From the NCBI GenBank assembly GCA_963204825.1, contig CAUJHN010000052.1:1-33595 (forward strand): a stretch of DNA of 33,595 nucleotides. Direction: 5' to 3'. The translations under genes were made by a program, and so were the position numbers. Every line of letters begins with the position of its first letter. Positions within the stretch are counted from its first letter, which is position 1. This DNA is from Pseudomonadota bacterium. GTDB taxonomy: Bacteria; Pseudomonadota; Alphaproteobacteria; Micavibrionales; Micavibrionaceae. The notes beneath the pieces were generated by a model. The model was not told the origin of the DNA, searched no databases, and saw only the letters and a list, made by a program, of their open reading frames with translations. This document shows, piece by piece, positions 15,214 to 23,453 of the stretch.

Positions 15214-15279
15214 TGCCTTAACCCCGATTTTGTGTACAGTTTATTGTACGCAAGGCGGGTAAAGATTTATTAAGTTTTG

Positions 15280-15293
15280 CCTAAAATTTTAGG
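15280..15293. repeat. Perfect 14-bp palindrome upstream of the 384-aa gene
   Basis: CCTAAAATTTTAGG, self-complementary with no loop, lies about 66 bases before the TTG start in the fadA-to-unknown gap. As a loopless dyad it is a better protein-binding site than RNA hairpin. A nearby TACAAT (minus strand) could be a -10. Confidence 0.35.
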
Positions 15294-15359
15294 GTTTTCT
15301 GGCGGATTTCCGCTCCCTTTACTGCAGTGCAGCATTAAAAGTTGCGGCAAAAATGCCCT

Positions 15360-16487
15360 TCATACGGATTCCAGGACGATGGCGACCCCTTGGCCCCCGC
15401 CGATACACATGGTGGCCAGGCCGCGCTTTTTCTTTTCGCGTTTCAGCAGGCTGGCAAGTTTTCCGACAATACGGGCGCCGGAAGCGCCCAGCGGGTGGCC
15501 CATGGCAATCGCGCCACCATCAAGATTGGTCTTGGCAAGATCGATGCCAAGATCCTTGATGACGGAAAGCCCTTGCGCCGCGAAAGCTTCGTTCAGTTCG
15601 ACGATATCGATATCTTTCATGGAAAGCTTTGCTCTTTGCAGCGCTTTTTGAGAGGCGGGCACCGGACCGATGCCCATGATTTCCGCGCCGCAGCCCGCGA
15701 CGCCGACGGATTTGATCCGCGCCAGGATCGGCAATTTGTTTTTCTTGGCGTATTCTTCGGAGCAGACAAGAACTGCGGCTGCGCCATCCGTCAGCGGAGA
15801 CGCCGTGCCCGCCGTCACAGTGCCGTTTTCGTCAAAGGCAAGTTTGAGGCCGGCAAGACCTTCCAGCGTCGTTTCGGGACGGATGGTACCATCTTCGGTA
15901 ACACCGGCGATCGGCACAATCTCATCCTTGAATTTTCCGGCATCGCGCGCCTTTGCGGCTTTCTGGTGGGAAGACACCGCGAATTCTTCCTGTTCTTTAC
16001 GGGATATAGAATATTTTTTAGCAAGGTTTTCCGCCGTTTCCCCCATGTTGATATAGGCCTGCGGATAGGTTTCCGCGAGCTTGGGGTTCGGCATGGGATT
16101 AAAACCGCCCATCGGAATGCGCGTCATGGATTCAACGCCGGCGCAGATAAACACATCGCCGGCATCCATCTGGATGTAACCGGCGGCCATTTGAACGGTC
16201 GTCATGGAAGACCCGCAGAAGCGGTTTACGGTTGCGCCCGCCACGGTGTGCGGCAGGCCGGCAAGCTGCGCGACGATTTTGGCAAGGTTGAAGCCCTGTT
16301 CGGCTTCGGGGAAGGCGCAGCCCATGAGTATATCTTCGATATCTTCAGGCTTAACCCCGGTTTCCTTGATCAAGGCCTTGATGACTTCGGCCGCCATATC
16401 GTCCGGGCGCACACCCGCCAGCGCGCCTTTGCCCGCAAAGTGAAAGGGGGTGCGTTTGAAGCCACAGATAACGACCGGTTTTTGCAT
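15360..16487 (-). CDS. fadA: Acetyl-CoA C-acyltransferase (thiolase)
   Basis: A 375-aa thiolase that cleaves 3-ketoacyl-CoA with CoA in the last beta-oxidation step, or forms acetoacetyl-CoA in reverse. The catalytic residues are C91 in VNRFCGSSM, H331 in GGAIAMGHPLGASGARI, and C361 in CIGGGQG. The start is ATG at 16485-16487, which has a near-perfect AGGAGG 6 bases upstream and opens with the family N-terminus QKPVVICGFKRTPF; the longer frame up to 16520 adds 11 residues without support. It heads the probable fadA - unknown - fadN operon. Degradative versus biosynthetic use cannot be settled from sequence, but the FadN partner favours degradation. Confidence 0.93.
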   Translation of the reverse strand: MQKPVVICGFKRTPFHFAGKGALAGVRPDDMAAEVIKALIKETGVKPEDIEDILMGCAFPEAEQGFNLAKIVAQLAGLPHTVAGATVNRFCGSSMTTVQMAAGYIQMDAGDVFICAGVESMTRIPMGGFNPMPNPKLAETYPQAYINMGETAENLAKKYSISRKEQEEFAVSSHQKAAKARDAGKFKDEIVPIAGVTEDGTIRPETTLEGLAGLKLAFDENGTVTAGTASPLTDGAAAVLVCSEEYAKKNKLPILARIKSVGVAGCGAEIMGIGPVPASQKALQRAKLSMKDIDIVELNEAFAAQGLSVIKDLGIDLAKTNLDGGAIAMGHPLGASGARIVGKLASLLKREKKKRGLATMCIGGGQGVAIVLESV

Positions 16488-16682
16488 GGAATTCCTCCTG
16501 ATACGGCCATTGTGCCGCACAAAAATGATAATAACCTTAACAGCCTAATAGATAAATGGGGGGTGCGACAATGGCTTTCAAGCCTTCCGGCGGCCGCATA
16601 TTCATTTGACATGGCGAACAAAATCGGGCAGCTAGAAACACGATTTCGTAAACCAATCATTCTATGCCCGACGGAGGGAATT

Positions 16683-17063
16683 TTGGCCGACCTAAAAGGA
16701 TTAAAACGTATTTGCATGAGCTGCGGCGCGCGCTTTTACGATTTGAATAAGAAACCTATCATCTGTCCATCCTGCAAAACGGAATTCACGGGCGAGATTA
16801 AAGTAAAATCCCGCCGGGGACGCCTGCCGAGCGAAGCCGCCGAAAGCCAGATAGAGGACGACGACGCACCAGTCCTGGAAACGGAAACAGACGATATCGA
16901 GCAAGATGAAGAGACCGTCAGCCTCGAAGAGATCGAAGAAGACGGCGATGACGCCGAAGACGATCTGGAGATAGATGGCGACATCGAACTCGACGACGAA
17001 GATCTGGACGATATCGACGACGAAGATATCGATGAAGACATCGCCGAAGACGACGATAAGTAA
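16683..17063 (+). CDS. FYDLN-acid family protein (TIGR02300 type)
   Basis: A 126-aa protein of a family found in Alphaproteobacteria with unknown function. The N-terminus holds two CxxC knuckles (C11/C14 and C28/C31), a likely zinc ribbon, around the signature RFYDLNKKPI (17-26). From about residue 58 the chain is an extended acidic tail of D and E repeats. I chose the TTG at 16683 because GGAGGG stands just before it and the protein then starts where the family starts. An in-frame ATG at 16611 would add 24 residues, lacks a ribosome site and overlaps a TTGACA -35-like hexamer at 16606-16611. prmA follows 6 bases after the stop. Confidence 0.85.
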   Translation: MADLKGLKRICMSCGARFYDLNKKPIICPSCKTEFTGEIKVKSRRGRLPSEAAESQIEDDDAPVLETETDDIEQDEETVSLEEIEEDGDDAEDDLEIDGDIELDDEDLDDIDDEDIDEDIAEDDDK

Positions 17064-17069
17064 GCCGCC

Positions 17070-17960
17070 TTGTCTCTTCATACATTGAATTTGCATCTTG
17101 AAGCCGGTCTGAGCGACGATCAGACCGGCCTTTTTTCCGTTCTCTTCGATGAAACCGCTTTATCCTTTTCCTGCAAAAAAGACAAAGGCGCGTGGGATTT
17201 CTTATGGACGTTCGACGAATGTCCGGATGAAGGATTGATCGCCGCGCAATTCGAATTTATTGCGGCGGAGTTCGGGCTGAATATTTCCGCCTTTAAATAT
17301 AAAATAGAAGAACTGATCGACCGTGACTGGCTGGCCGAAAGTTATCGCGCCCTGCCCCCTTTTACCGTCGGGTCCTTCTTTATCTACGGATCGCATTATG
17401 ACGGCGCGAAGCCCGAAGGACAGATCCCACTGCTGATTGAAGCCGCAACGGCGTTCGGATCAGGCGAACACGGAACGACGTCCTGCTGCATGCTGGCGAT
17501 AGAGCATGTCAAAAACACCGGATTTCAACCCAAAAATATTCTGGATATGGGATGCGGGTCCGGCATTCTTGCCGCAGCCGCCGCAAAGCTGTGGCCTGAT
17601 ATCCCCGTTTTTGCGGCGGACAATGACCCCGAATGCATTCGCGTCACGAACCATCACCTTGCACAAAACAATATCGGTAACGTTCATGCCTATGTCAGCG
17701 AAGGCTATGACCCCGCAAGCCCTGTCTGGAAAGATGCGCCATACGATTTCATCATCGCCAATATTCTGGCGGGGCCTTTGATTGACATGGCCGTCGAGCA
17801 ATCGAAGGCGGTAGCCCCTGGCGGCTATCTTATTTTATCCGGGACGCTTCAGGAGCAGGCGGAGCGTGTTTTGAGCGCCTATACGCCGCACGGATTTTCG
17901 ACGGCCGCCGAATTTCCCGGCGATGAATGGATGACGCTTCTTTTGCACAAAAAGCCTTAA
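17070..17960 (+). CDS. prmA: Ribosomal protein L11 methyltransferase
   Basis: A 296-aa SAM-dependent methyltransferase that modifies ribosomal protein L11. FGSGEHGTT (near 130-138), DMGCGSGILAAAAAKL (SAM motif I, near 159-174) and IIANILAGPL (catalytic loop, near 227-236) identify it. The predicted start is TTG at 17070, six bases after the previous stop and without a clear ribosome site, so translation is probably coupled to the FYDLN gene. TTG codons at 17085 and 17091 are alternatives. Codons 12-23 form a complete terminator structure (separate entry). The next in-frame start-type codon after it, L56, would delete most of the N-terminal domain. The stop overlaps the convergent 182-aa gene by four bases. 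Confidence 0.92.
   Translation: MSLHTLNLHLEAGLSDDQTGLFSVLFDETALSFSCKKDKGAWDFLWTFDECPDEGLIAAQFEFIAAEFGLNISAFKYKIEELIDRDWLAESYRALPPFTVGSFFIYGSHYDGAKPEGQIPLLIEAATAFGSGEHGTTSCCMLAIEHVKNTGFQPKNILDMGCGSGILAAAAAKLWPDIPVFAADNDPECIRVTNHHLAQNNIGNVHAYVSEGYDPASPVWKDAPYDFIIANILAGPLIDMAVEQSKAVAPGGYLILSGTLQEQAERVLSAYTPHGFSTAAEFPGDEWMTLLLHKKP
17103..17136 (+). terminator. Terminator structure inside the prmA coding start
   Basis: GCCGGTCTGA (17103-17112) and TCAGACCGGC (17120-17129) form a perfect 10-bp stem around a 7-base loop, followed by C and six T (17131-17136). It lies 39 bases after the FYDLN stop but within prmA codons 12-23. It would end the FYDLN message unless ribosomes translating prmA prevent the hairpin from forming. 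Confidence 0.8.
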
Positions 17961-18505
17961 GGTTTTGCAGAATTTCCGACGGCGGCGTTGAAATGGCAGG
18001 CCCATTCAAGACCGGATTTCAGGAGATGGTCCCCCCGGTACAACACCGCCTGATTAGGGTGAAGTTTATATGTGCGCAGGACCCGGTTGATGTCCGGAAC
18101 GGAGCCTGTCGCAATTTGCCGGATTAAAAACAAAGCCGCACTGACCGCACGCGTCGCCGACATGCGGGTATGGGGAATATGCGTGTCATATGATCTGATA
18201 TCGCACACAAAGCATTCGCGCGGCATGGAGGAATCAAATCTGTCCATGACGCTGAAAGATAAAACAGGGTATTCAACGCTTTCGTTCAGGATGGAATATT
18301 CCCACCCGTCTATTTCAATATCGTGGCGGAAAAATTTCTTGTTATCCTTAAAAAGAGGCATGGATTCGATCCGGTACTGCAAACCGTATATGCGCGCTTT
18401 TCTGATATCCTTCGCGAGGGACTGTCCAGATGAAGATTGAATAGTGGCCAGCTGGCTCCAGCCGGTGGGAGGCCAAACGACGCCCTTATGTTCGAAGCGA
18501 CTCAT
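17957..18505 (-). CDS. Hypothetical protein, 182 aa
   Basis: I do not recognise this protein. It appears soluble with mixed strand and helix, without signal peptide or membrane segment. Features include a tryptophan-containing N-terminus (VVWPPTGWSQL, 9-19), an IDGWEYSILNE stretch near 65-75 and CFVCD near 97-101. The C-terminal third is helical. The ATG at 18503-18505 has AGG 5 bases upstream. It is convergent with prmA, overlapping it by 4 bases, and a gap of about 195 bases separates it from the next gene upstream. It is probably a single-gene unit. The frame is open throughout and codon use matches the neighbours, which supports a real gene. Confidence 0.65.
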   Translation of the reverse strand: MSRFEHKGVVWPPTGWSQLATIQSSSGQSLAKDIRKARIYGLQYRIESMPLFKDNKKFFRHDIEIDGWEYSILNESVEYPVLSFSVMDRFDSSMPRECFVCDIRSYDTHIPHTRMSATRAVSAALFLIRQIATGSVPDINRVLRTYKLHPNQAVLYRGDHLLKSGLEWACHFNAAVGNSAKP

Positions 18506-18700
18506 AATACCTGTTTTCTCCCTCGAGATCTGTTTTATGACAGACCCACGTGAACCTCTATGCTGTGCTAGCTCTTGAATGGCTATTTATGAAAGCGAAT
18601 ATGAGTAAATCTGAAAATAGGGAAAAAATCAAGATTTTTCTTTTGTCATATATAAATTAGTCTTTTTATATCAGTGGGTTAACCATATAATTGGCCCGTA
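18506..18700. other. AT-rich gap between two minus-strand genes
   Basis: About 195 bases with no convincing gene. It should hold the promoter of the 182-aa gene at its left side and the end of the glmU-glmS-membrane protein transcript at its right. A weak AU-only hairpin (AAAAAT/ATTTTT around 18624-18638) might end that transcript. No strong terminator or promoter stands out. Confidence 0.4.
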
Positions 18701-19390
18701 TCAGGAAGCACGCGGGGCGAACGCCCGCCGCCGTAAATCAACAAGATAAAGCAGGATGAAATAGTACATATAGAGCTCCTGCAGTTCGCTGACCCGCTTG
18801 AAAAGACGGGCATGGAATAAGTGCTCCCTTATCTCATTCGCCAGATAAGGGAGCGTAACCCCTAGTGCCGTTACCACCAGAATATCTGCAGGATAAAGAA
18901 TTGCGAATTTTGGGGGCAGCAGGGATGGCCTCCACCGGCGCAGCGCCGGCACCACAAGCCCGCCGACCATGATTCCAATGAACAAGAGAAGGCGCGGCTT
19001 TTGATCCAGCCAGGAGGATGTGTTGTGCAGATTGGTTTCGTTCTGGTCGTTCATCGTCGACCAGTAGGCGGGCGTATCCCAGTGAATGATCTGCTGGCCC
19101 CAGCTGATTTCCTCGCCAGCCACGTAAAAACTGCAGACGGCCGCGATCGCTAGCCATAAGCCGAGCAATTTTTGGGTCTGCCAGTCGATTTTGGGAAGAG
19201 TAAAAGCGGCCACCAGAAATGCCGCCGCGACAAAAAAGAACTGCAGCGTTTCATGCGGGCCCCATTCGGAATGGATGCGCGCCTTCATATCCTCTGGAAC
19301 AAAAATTTCGATGCCAATCTGGCCGACGATAAAAATCAGCGGCACGATAAGCCAGAAAAACCGTGAGATGGAAGAAGAGTGCGTCGTCAT
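18701..19390 (-). CDS. Polytopic membrane protein with GEEISWGQ motif, 229 aa
   Basis: An integral membrane protein with about six predicted helices (roughly residues 10-29, 48-66, 73-91, 131-150, 163-181 and 203-221). Between helices 3 and 4 sits a conserved-looking polar block: AGEEISWGQ (91-99) and NDQNETNLHN (near 112-121), rich in E, N, Q and H. I recall similar E-E-x-S-W-G-Q / N-L-H-N blocks in uncharacterised bacterial membrane proteins, but no assigned function. The acidic and histidine residues could form a metal or catalytic site at the membrane face, which is speculative. It starts 10 bases after glmS on the same strand, so it may be the third gene of a glmU-glmS transcript. Confidence 0.75.
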   Translation of the reverse strand: MTTHSSSISRFFWLIVPLIFIVGQIGIEIFVPEDMKARIHSEWGPHETLQFFFVAAAFLVAAFTLPKIDWQTQKLLGLWLAIAAVCSFYVAGEEISWGQQIIHWDTPAYWSTMNDQNETNLHNTSSWLDQKPRLLLFIGIMVGGLVVPALRRWRPSLLPPKFAILYPADILVVTALGVTLPYLANEIREHLFHARLFKRVSELQELYMYYFILLYLVDLRRRAFAPRAS

Positions 19391-19400
19391 GACGCCCAGT

Positions 19401-21230
19401 TTATTCCACCGTGACGGATTTGGCTAGGTTCCTTGGCTGGTCCACATCCGTGCCCTTGGCGACCGCGACATGGTAGGCCAGAAGCTGAACCGGGATTGTG
19501 TAGAGAATGGGCGCAACGAAGGGGTGGACATCATCCATGGTCACCGTCCAGCTGGCCTGTTTTTTCATCTTCTCCGCACCGACGGCGTCCGTGAGCAGTA
19601 GAATCTTGCCCCCGCGGGCCGTCGTTTCCTGCATGTTGGAAGCTGTCTTTTCAAAGAGCGGATCGTTGCCCGGCGCCAGGACAACCACTGGCACTTTATC
19701 GTCTATAAGCGCGATGGGTCCGTGTTTCATTTCGCCGGCGGCGTAGCCTTCGGCGTGGATATAGGATATTTCCTTCAACTTCAGCGCCCCTTCCAGCGCG
19801 ATGGGGTAGAGCGCGCCGCGCGCGAGATATAACATGTCGCGCACGTTTACGACATCTTTTGCGATTTTCTTGATATCCCCGTCGTGGTTTAAAATGGCGG
19901 CGGCCTGTTTGGGAAGGCGGCGAAGCGCATCGGCATAGACCGCCTGGCGTTCCGTATCAATTGCGCCTTTTTTCACAGCAACGGCAAGCGCAAGACACGC
20001 GAGCGTCGTCAGCTGCGTCGTAAAGGCCTTGGTGGAAGCCACGCCTATTTCAGGGCCTGCCAGCGTGTGCAAAACGGAATCCGATTCCCGTTCGATCGTG
20101 CTTTCGATCGTGTTGACGATGGAAAGAATTTTTTGCTTTTGACGTTTGCAATAGCGCAGGGCTTCGAGCGTATCGAGCGTCTCTCCTGATTGCGAAACGA
20201 AGATGGCCGCGCCGCCTTCGGGCATCGGCGCTTCACGGTACCGGAATTCGGAAGCGATATCCATTTCGCAAGGGATTCGGGCAACCTGTTCAAACCAGTA
20301 TTTGGCCACGAGGCAGGCATAGGACGCGGTGCCGCAGGCGATGAGCGTGAGCCGCGGCGCCTTGGAGACCATCTCCATGACGTCGTCCGGCAGCGTGATT
20401 TGTCCTGTCGCCGGATTGATGAAGGAATTCAGCGTATCGCCGATGACTTCGGGTTGTTCGTAAATTTCCTTCAGCATGAAGTGCGGGTACTGGCCTTTGC
20501 CCGTCGTCGCGCCCGATTGCGCCGTGATGCGCACGGGACGTTCTACATTGTCATTGCTGCGCGTATAAATGCGCACAGACTGTTTCGTGATGGAGACACG
20601 ATCGCCGTCTTCCAGAAAGCTTATCTTATTCGTGAGCGGCGCCAGCGCATAAGAATCCGAAGCCAGATACATTTCGCCGTCGCCATATCCGACGGCGAGC
20701 GGCGTTCCCTGACGCGCGCCGATCATAAGATTGTCTTCACCAGAGAAAATGATCGCAACCGAATAAGCGCCTTCCAGCCTGTTCAGCGCGGCGTCCGCAG
20801 CCGCCTGCGGGCTCATCCCCTGTTTCATGTTGTGTGTGATAAGATGCGCGATGACTTCAGTATCGGTTTCGGTTGCGAAGCGGCACTGATGCGCGGAAAG
20901 CTCTTCCTTTATTTCGGCATAATTTTCGATGATGCCGTTGTGAACAACGGCGACTTTGTCCGTTGCATGCGGGTGGGCGTTTCCTTCCGTCGGGCCGCCG
21001 TGCGTCGCCCAGCGCGTATGGCCGATGCCGATCGTTCCTGGAAGAGGTTCTTTTTTCAGCTTGCTATCAAGGTTGCCGAGTTTGCCTTCCGCGCGGCGGC
21101 GATCGATAACGCCATTCACCAGCGTCGCCACGCCGGCGGAATCATAACCGCGGTATTCCAGTCTGCGCAGGCCTTCCACCAGTCGTGGGGCCGCTTCTTC
21201 TTTTCCAACAATTCCGATAATTCCGCACAT
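19401..21230 (-). CDS. glmS: Glutamine--fructose-6-phosphate aminotransferase (isomerizing)
   Basis: A 609-aa enzyme making glucosamine-6-phosphate from fructose-6-phosphate and glutamine, the first step to UDP-GlcNAc for peptidoglycan and lipopolysaccharide. It has the full family length. The N-terminal glutaminase domain starts MCGIIGIVG with catalytic C2 exposed after Met removal, and includes RWATHGGPTEGNAHPH (73-88). Two SIS sugar-isomerase domains follow, with SQSGETLDT and ASTKAFTTQ motifs in the first. The C-terminus ends AKSVTVE as usual. It begins one base after the glmU stop, so the two are translationally coupled. No glmS ribozyme is expected or seen, since the upstream space is glmU coding sequence. 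Confidence 0.97.
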   Translation of the reverse strand: MCGIIGIVGKEEAAPRLVEGLRRLEYRGYDSAGVATLVNGVIDRRRAEGKLGNLDSKLKKEPLPGTIGIGHTRWATHGGPTEGNAHPHATDKVAVVHNGIIENYAEIKEELSAHQCRFATETDTEVIAHLITHNMKQGMSPQAAADAALNRLEGAYSVAIIFSGEDNLMIGARQGTPLAVGYGDGEMYLASDSYALAPLTNKISFLEDGDRVSITKQSVRIYTRSNDNVERPVRITAQSGATTGKGQYPHFMLKEIYEQPEVIGDTLNSFINPATGQITLPDDVMEMVSKAPRLTLIACGTASYACLVAKYWFEQVARIPCEMDIASEFRYREAPMPEGGAAIFVSQSGETLDTLEALRYCKRQKQKILSIVNTIESTIERESDSVLHTLAGPEIGVASTKAFTTQLTTLACLALAVAVKKGAIDTERQAVYADALRRLPKQAAAILNHDGDIKKIAKDVVNVRDMLYLARGALYPIALEGALKLKEISYIHAEGYAAGEMKHGPIALIDDKVPVVVLAPGNDPLFEKTASNMQETTARGGKILLLTDAVGAEKMKKQASWTVTMDDVHPFVAPILYTIPVQLLAYHVAVAKGTDVDQPRNLAKSVTVE

Positions 21231-21231
21231 A

Positions 21232-22554
21232 TTACTTCTTCTTTCTGCTGCGATATAAATTTGCCCAGCCTTCTTTGATCAATTGCCGCGCACGGGCCAC
21301 AATGAGCGCGTCTTTTGGCACGTCATGCGTCACGACGGAAGCCGCCGCGACGAAAGACCCATCGCCCAGTTTTACCGGCGCGACCAGCGTGGCGTTGGAT
21401 CCAATGAAAACATTTTCGCCTATAACGGTCTTGTGCTTGTCGTATCCATCGTAGTTACAGGTGATGGTGCCGGCGCCTATATTCGTCTTCGCGCCCACCG
21501 TAGAATCGCCGATATAGGAAAGATGATTGACCTTCGCGCCGGCGCCCAAAGTCGTATTCTTCATTTCAACGAAGTTTCCGACCTTCGCGTTTTCTTCCAG
21601 ACGCGTACCGGGGCGCAGGCGCGCAAACGGGCCGACAGAAGCGCCTTTTTCAACACGCACCCCCTCCAAATGGGAAAAAGCGTGAATGACGACGTTATCA
21701 CTGACAGTGACGCCGGGACCGAACACGACATTCGGTTCCACCACCGTATCCGCGCCGATCTGCGTATCAAAACTCAAATACACCGTGTTCGGGTCGATGA
21801 AGGTTGCGCCGTTCATCATGGCCTTTTCCCGCAGCCGCGTCTGCGCCATGCGCTCATGTTCGGCGAGTTCGCTGCGCGTATTAATGCCCCAAACCCACTG
21901 CACGTCCGTTTCAACGACATAGGTGAGATATCCGTCTTTTTCGGCGATTTTGGGAATGTCGGTGAGGTAGAATTCCTTTTGCGCGTTGTTCGCCTGTATC
22001 TGATCCAGCCATTTAGCGATATGGCTTGCAGGAACGCAGAAATTCCCGGCGTTGCACAGACGTATCTGTTTTTGCTCTTCGCTTGCGTCTTTTTCTTCCA
22101 CGATGCTGTCGAGCGTCCCGTCTTCGTTGACGATCATGCGGCCCAGGCCCTTGGGCGACAGCGGGCGGACCGCCATCACGGACATTCCGTTCCATTCGAT
22201 CATCTTTTCAAGAACGTTTTTATCCAGGAACGGTTCATCCCCTAGCAGGATCAAAACCTTCCCGTTAAAGTCTTTCAGGAATGGAAGCGCGGGCTTCACG
22301 GCATCCCCCGTCCCCCGCTGCGTTTCCTGAATGGCGACCTGATGCGGCGCCGCGGCGGCGGCAACATCGTCCATGCCTGGCGCCGTCACGACGATGATTT
22401 TTTCAGGGTTCAGGCTTTCCGCCGTCTCTATCAGCCAGCCGATCATGGGACGCCCGGCGATTTCGTGCATCACCTTGGGCTTTTCGGATTTCATCCGCGT
22501 GCCTTTTCCGGCCGCGAGAATAACAATGGCGAGAGGGACTTTTCTTTTGTTCAT
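21232..22554 (-). CDS. glmU: Bifunctional UDP-N-acetylglucosamine pyrophosphorylase / glucosamine-1-phosphate N-acetyltransferase
   Basis: A 440-aa enzyme for the last two steps to UDP-GlcNAc. The N-terminal nucleotidyl-transferase domain has LAAGKGTRMKSEKPK (13-27) and a GTGDAVKPALPFL-type motif. The C-terminal left-handed beta-helix acetyltransferase carries hexapeptide repeats and the conserved blocks RLRPGTRLEENAKVGNFVEMKN and TITCNYDGYDKHKT. I chose the ATG at 22552-22554, just before the conserved N-terminus; a GTG at 22579-22581 would add 9 residues and has no better ribosome site. Products feed peptidoglycan and lipid A. It is coupled to glmS, which begins one base after the stop, as in E. 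coli. Confidence 0.96.
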   Translation of the reverse strand: MNKRKVPLAIVILAAGKGTRMKSEKPKVMHEIAGRPMIGWLIETAESLNPEKIIVVTAPGMDDVAAAAAPHQVAIQETQRGTGDAVKPALPFLKDFNGKVLILLGDEPFLDKNVLEKMIEWNGMSVMAVRPLSPKGLGRMIVNEDGTLDSIVEEKDASEEQKQIRLCNAGNFCVPASHIAKWLDQIQANNAQKEFYLTDIPKIAEKDGYLTYVVETDVQWVWGINTRSELAEHERMAQTRLREKAMMNGATFIDPNTVYLSFDTQIGADTVVEPNVVFGPGVTVSDNVVIHAFSHLEGVRVEKGASVGPFARLRPGTRLEENAKVGNFVEMKNTTLGAGAKVNHLSYIGDSTVGAKTNIGAGTITCNYDGYDKHKTVIGENVFIGSNATLVAPVKLGDGSFVAAASVVTHDVPKDALIVARARQLIKEGWANLYRSRKKK

Positions 22555-22626
22555 GCTCCGACTTTTACCGAATCGGCGCACACGCTCAAGTCACAAGGTG
22601 TTGCAGCAGGTTACATAAATGGCTGT

Positions 22627-23448
22627 TTAGGGGGTTGGCGCCGCCGTGGAAGCGGGGCGAGGATGAATGCCCAGAAGCTGATCCATTGTGGCCGGACCGG
22701 ATTCTGGCGGCTTCACAGGCGCATAATCCATTATGCCCGGATGGGACGGAGCGATAGCATCCAGCACCGCCCGCTTTTCCGGCTCGGTCATACCTATCTT
22801 TCCATCACTGGCAGTCCTTGCTTCCGGCGTTGCTGCTAGTCTGGCATCTCTTTTTTCTTCCAGTGTCATGCCCTGTTCGGCCTGGCCCCTTAATTCATCC
22901 GTGCCGACAAATTCAATACCGCCTTTGGAAATTTTTTCACGCAGAGCTCCCACCAAAGGTGTACCTGGCGCAACAGGGGCATCTTTTGCTGGATCATCAA
23001 ACCCTACGCGGGCAACATCGATGAGTACGGTTCTTTGCCCCGTTTCAGCGTGCTCCATGATCACTCTGGAACCATAAGGAAAAGGCCGTGTATCATCACT
23101 GCTGTAATCCCCAACACCAGGCATTTTCGCGACGTAATCTTCCCTTTTGCCCTTTAAGATGGCCGTATCATTTCCGCCGTTCCCGATAATGACTTCGGCG
23201 CGTTTATCCTGCTCAGTAATTTTTGGGTCTACGCCGCCCGTGATAAACAAATCATCCTTAGAACTGCCTATAAATGACTCGATGGCGGGTGAACCGTTTG
23301 AAAGCTCTGTATTGTCTCCGATTTCCATGCTTTTCCGAGGAAGGCGGCCTCCCAGAATTTTCCCCTGCCCTGCTTTGGCAAAAGCGGGCGCAATGGAAGG
23401 TGGTGGAGCGCTGGGTCCTGCTGGTGGTTCGCTTTTTACATCAGACAT
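22627..23448 (-). CDS. RTX/serralysin-repeat-like protein, 273 aa
   Basis: A protein of unknown role with a proline-rich start, a central segment and a proline/alanine-rich end. The centre (about 55-160) resembles the terminal part of RTX calcium-binding proteins: ESFIGSSKDDLFITGG (57-72), GNGGNDTAILKGKREDY (88-104), then a TVLIDVARVGFDD stretch, which corresponds to the usual 'D-x-x-x-N-V-E-R-L-x-F-x-D' end. Only about two degenerate nonapeptide turns are present, so calcium binding is doubtful. There is no N-terminal signal peptide; type I secretion uses C-terminal signals, but no transporter is in the window. The ATG has AGGAAG 5 bases upstream and a promoter-like pair behind it. It stands 72 bases before glmU on the same strand. 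Confidence 0.62.
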   Translation of the reverse strand: MSDVKSEPPAGPSAPPPSIAPAFAKAGQGKILGGRLPRKSMEIGDNTELSNGSPAIESFIGSSKDDLFITGGVDPKITEQDKRAEVIIGNGGNDTAILKGKREDYVAKMPGVGDYSSDDTRPFPYGSRVIMEHAETGQRTVLIDVARVGFDDPAKDAPVAPGTPLVGALREKISKGGIEFVGTDELRGQAEQGMTLEEKRDARLAATPEARTASDGKIGMTEPEKRAVLDAIAPSHPGIMDYAPVKPPESGPATMDQLLGIHPRPASTAAPTP

Positions 23449-23453
23449 AATAT

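Noticed and set aside
15342-16682. A 423-codon plus-strand extension in front of the FYDLN gene
   Set aside because: It runs antisense through the thiolase gene. The FYDLN family N-terminus and ribosome site place the start at 16683.
16701-17096. A 131-codon minus-strand frame and an overlapping serine-rich frame
   Set aside because: Both are antisense to the acidic D/E tail of the FYDLN protein; the strings of S, I and V come from reading GAC/GAA repeats backwards.
21232-21240. glmS ribozyme upstream of glmS
   Set aside because: That ribozyme is a Gram-positive feature; here glmS begins one base after glmU, leaving no leader.
20190-22245. Two long plus-strand open frames (362 and 320 codons)
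   Set aside because: They lie opposite glmS and glmU, whose identity is certain. The arginine/histidine-rich translations are typical antisense shadows.
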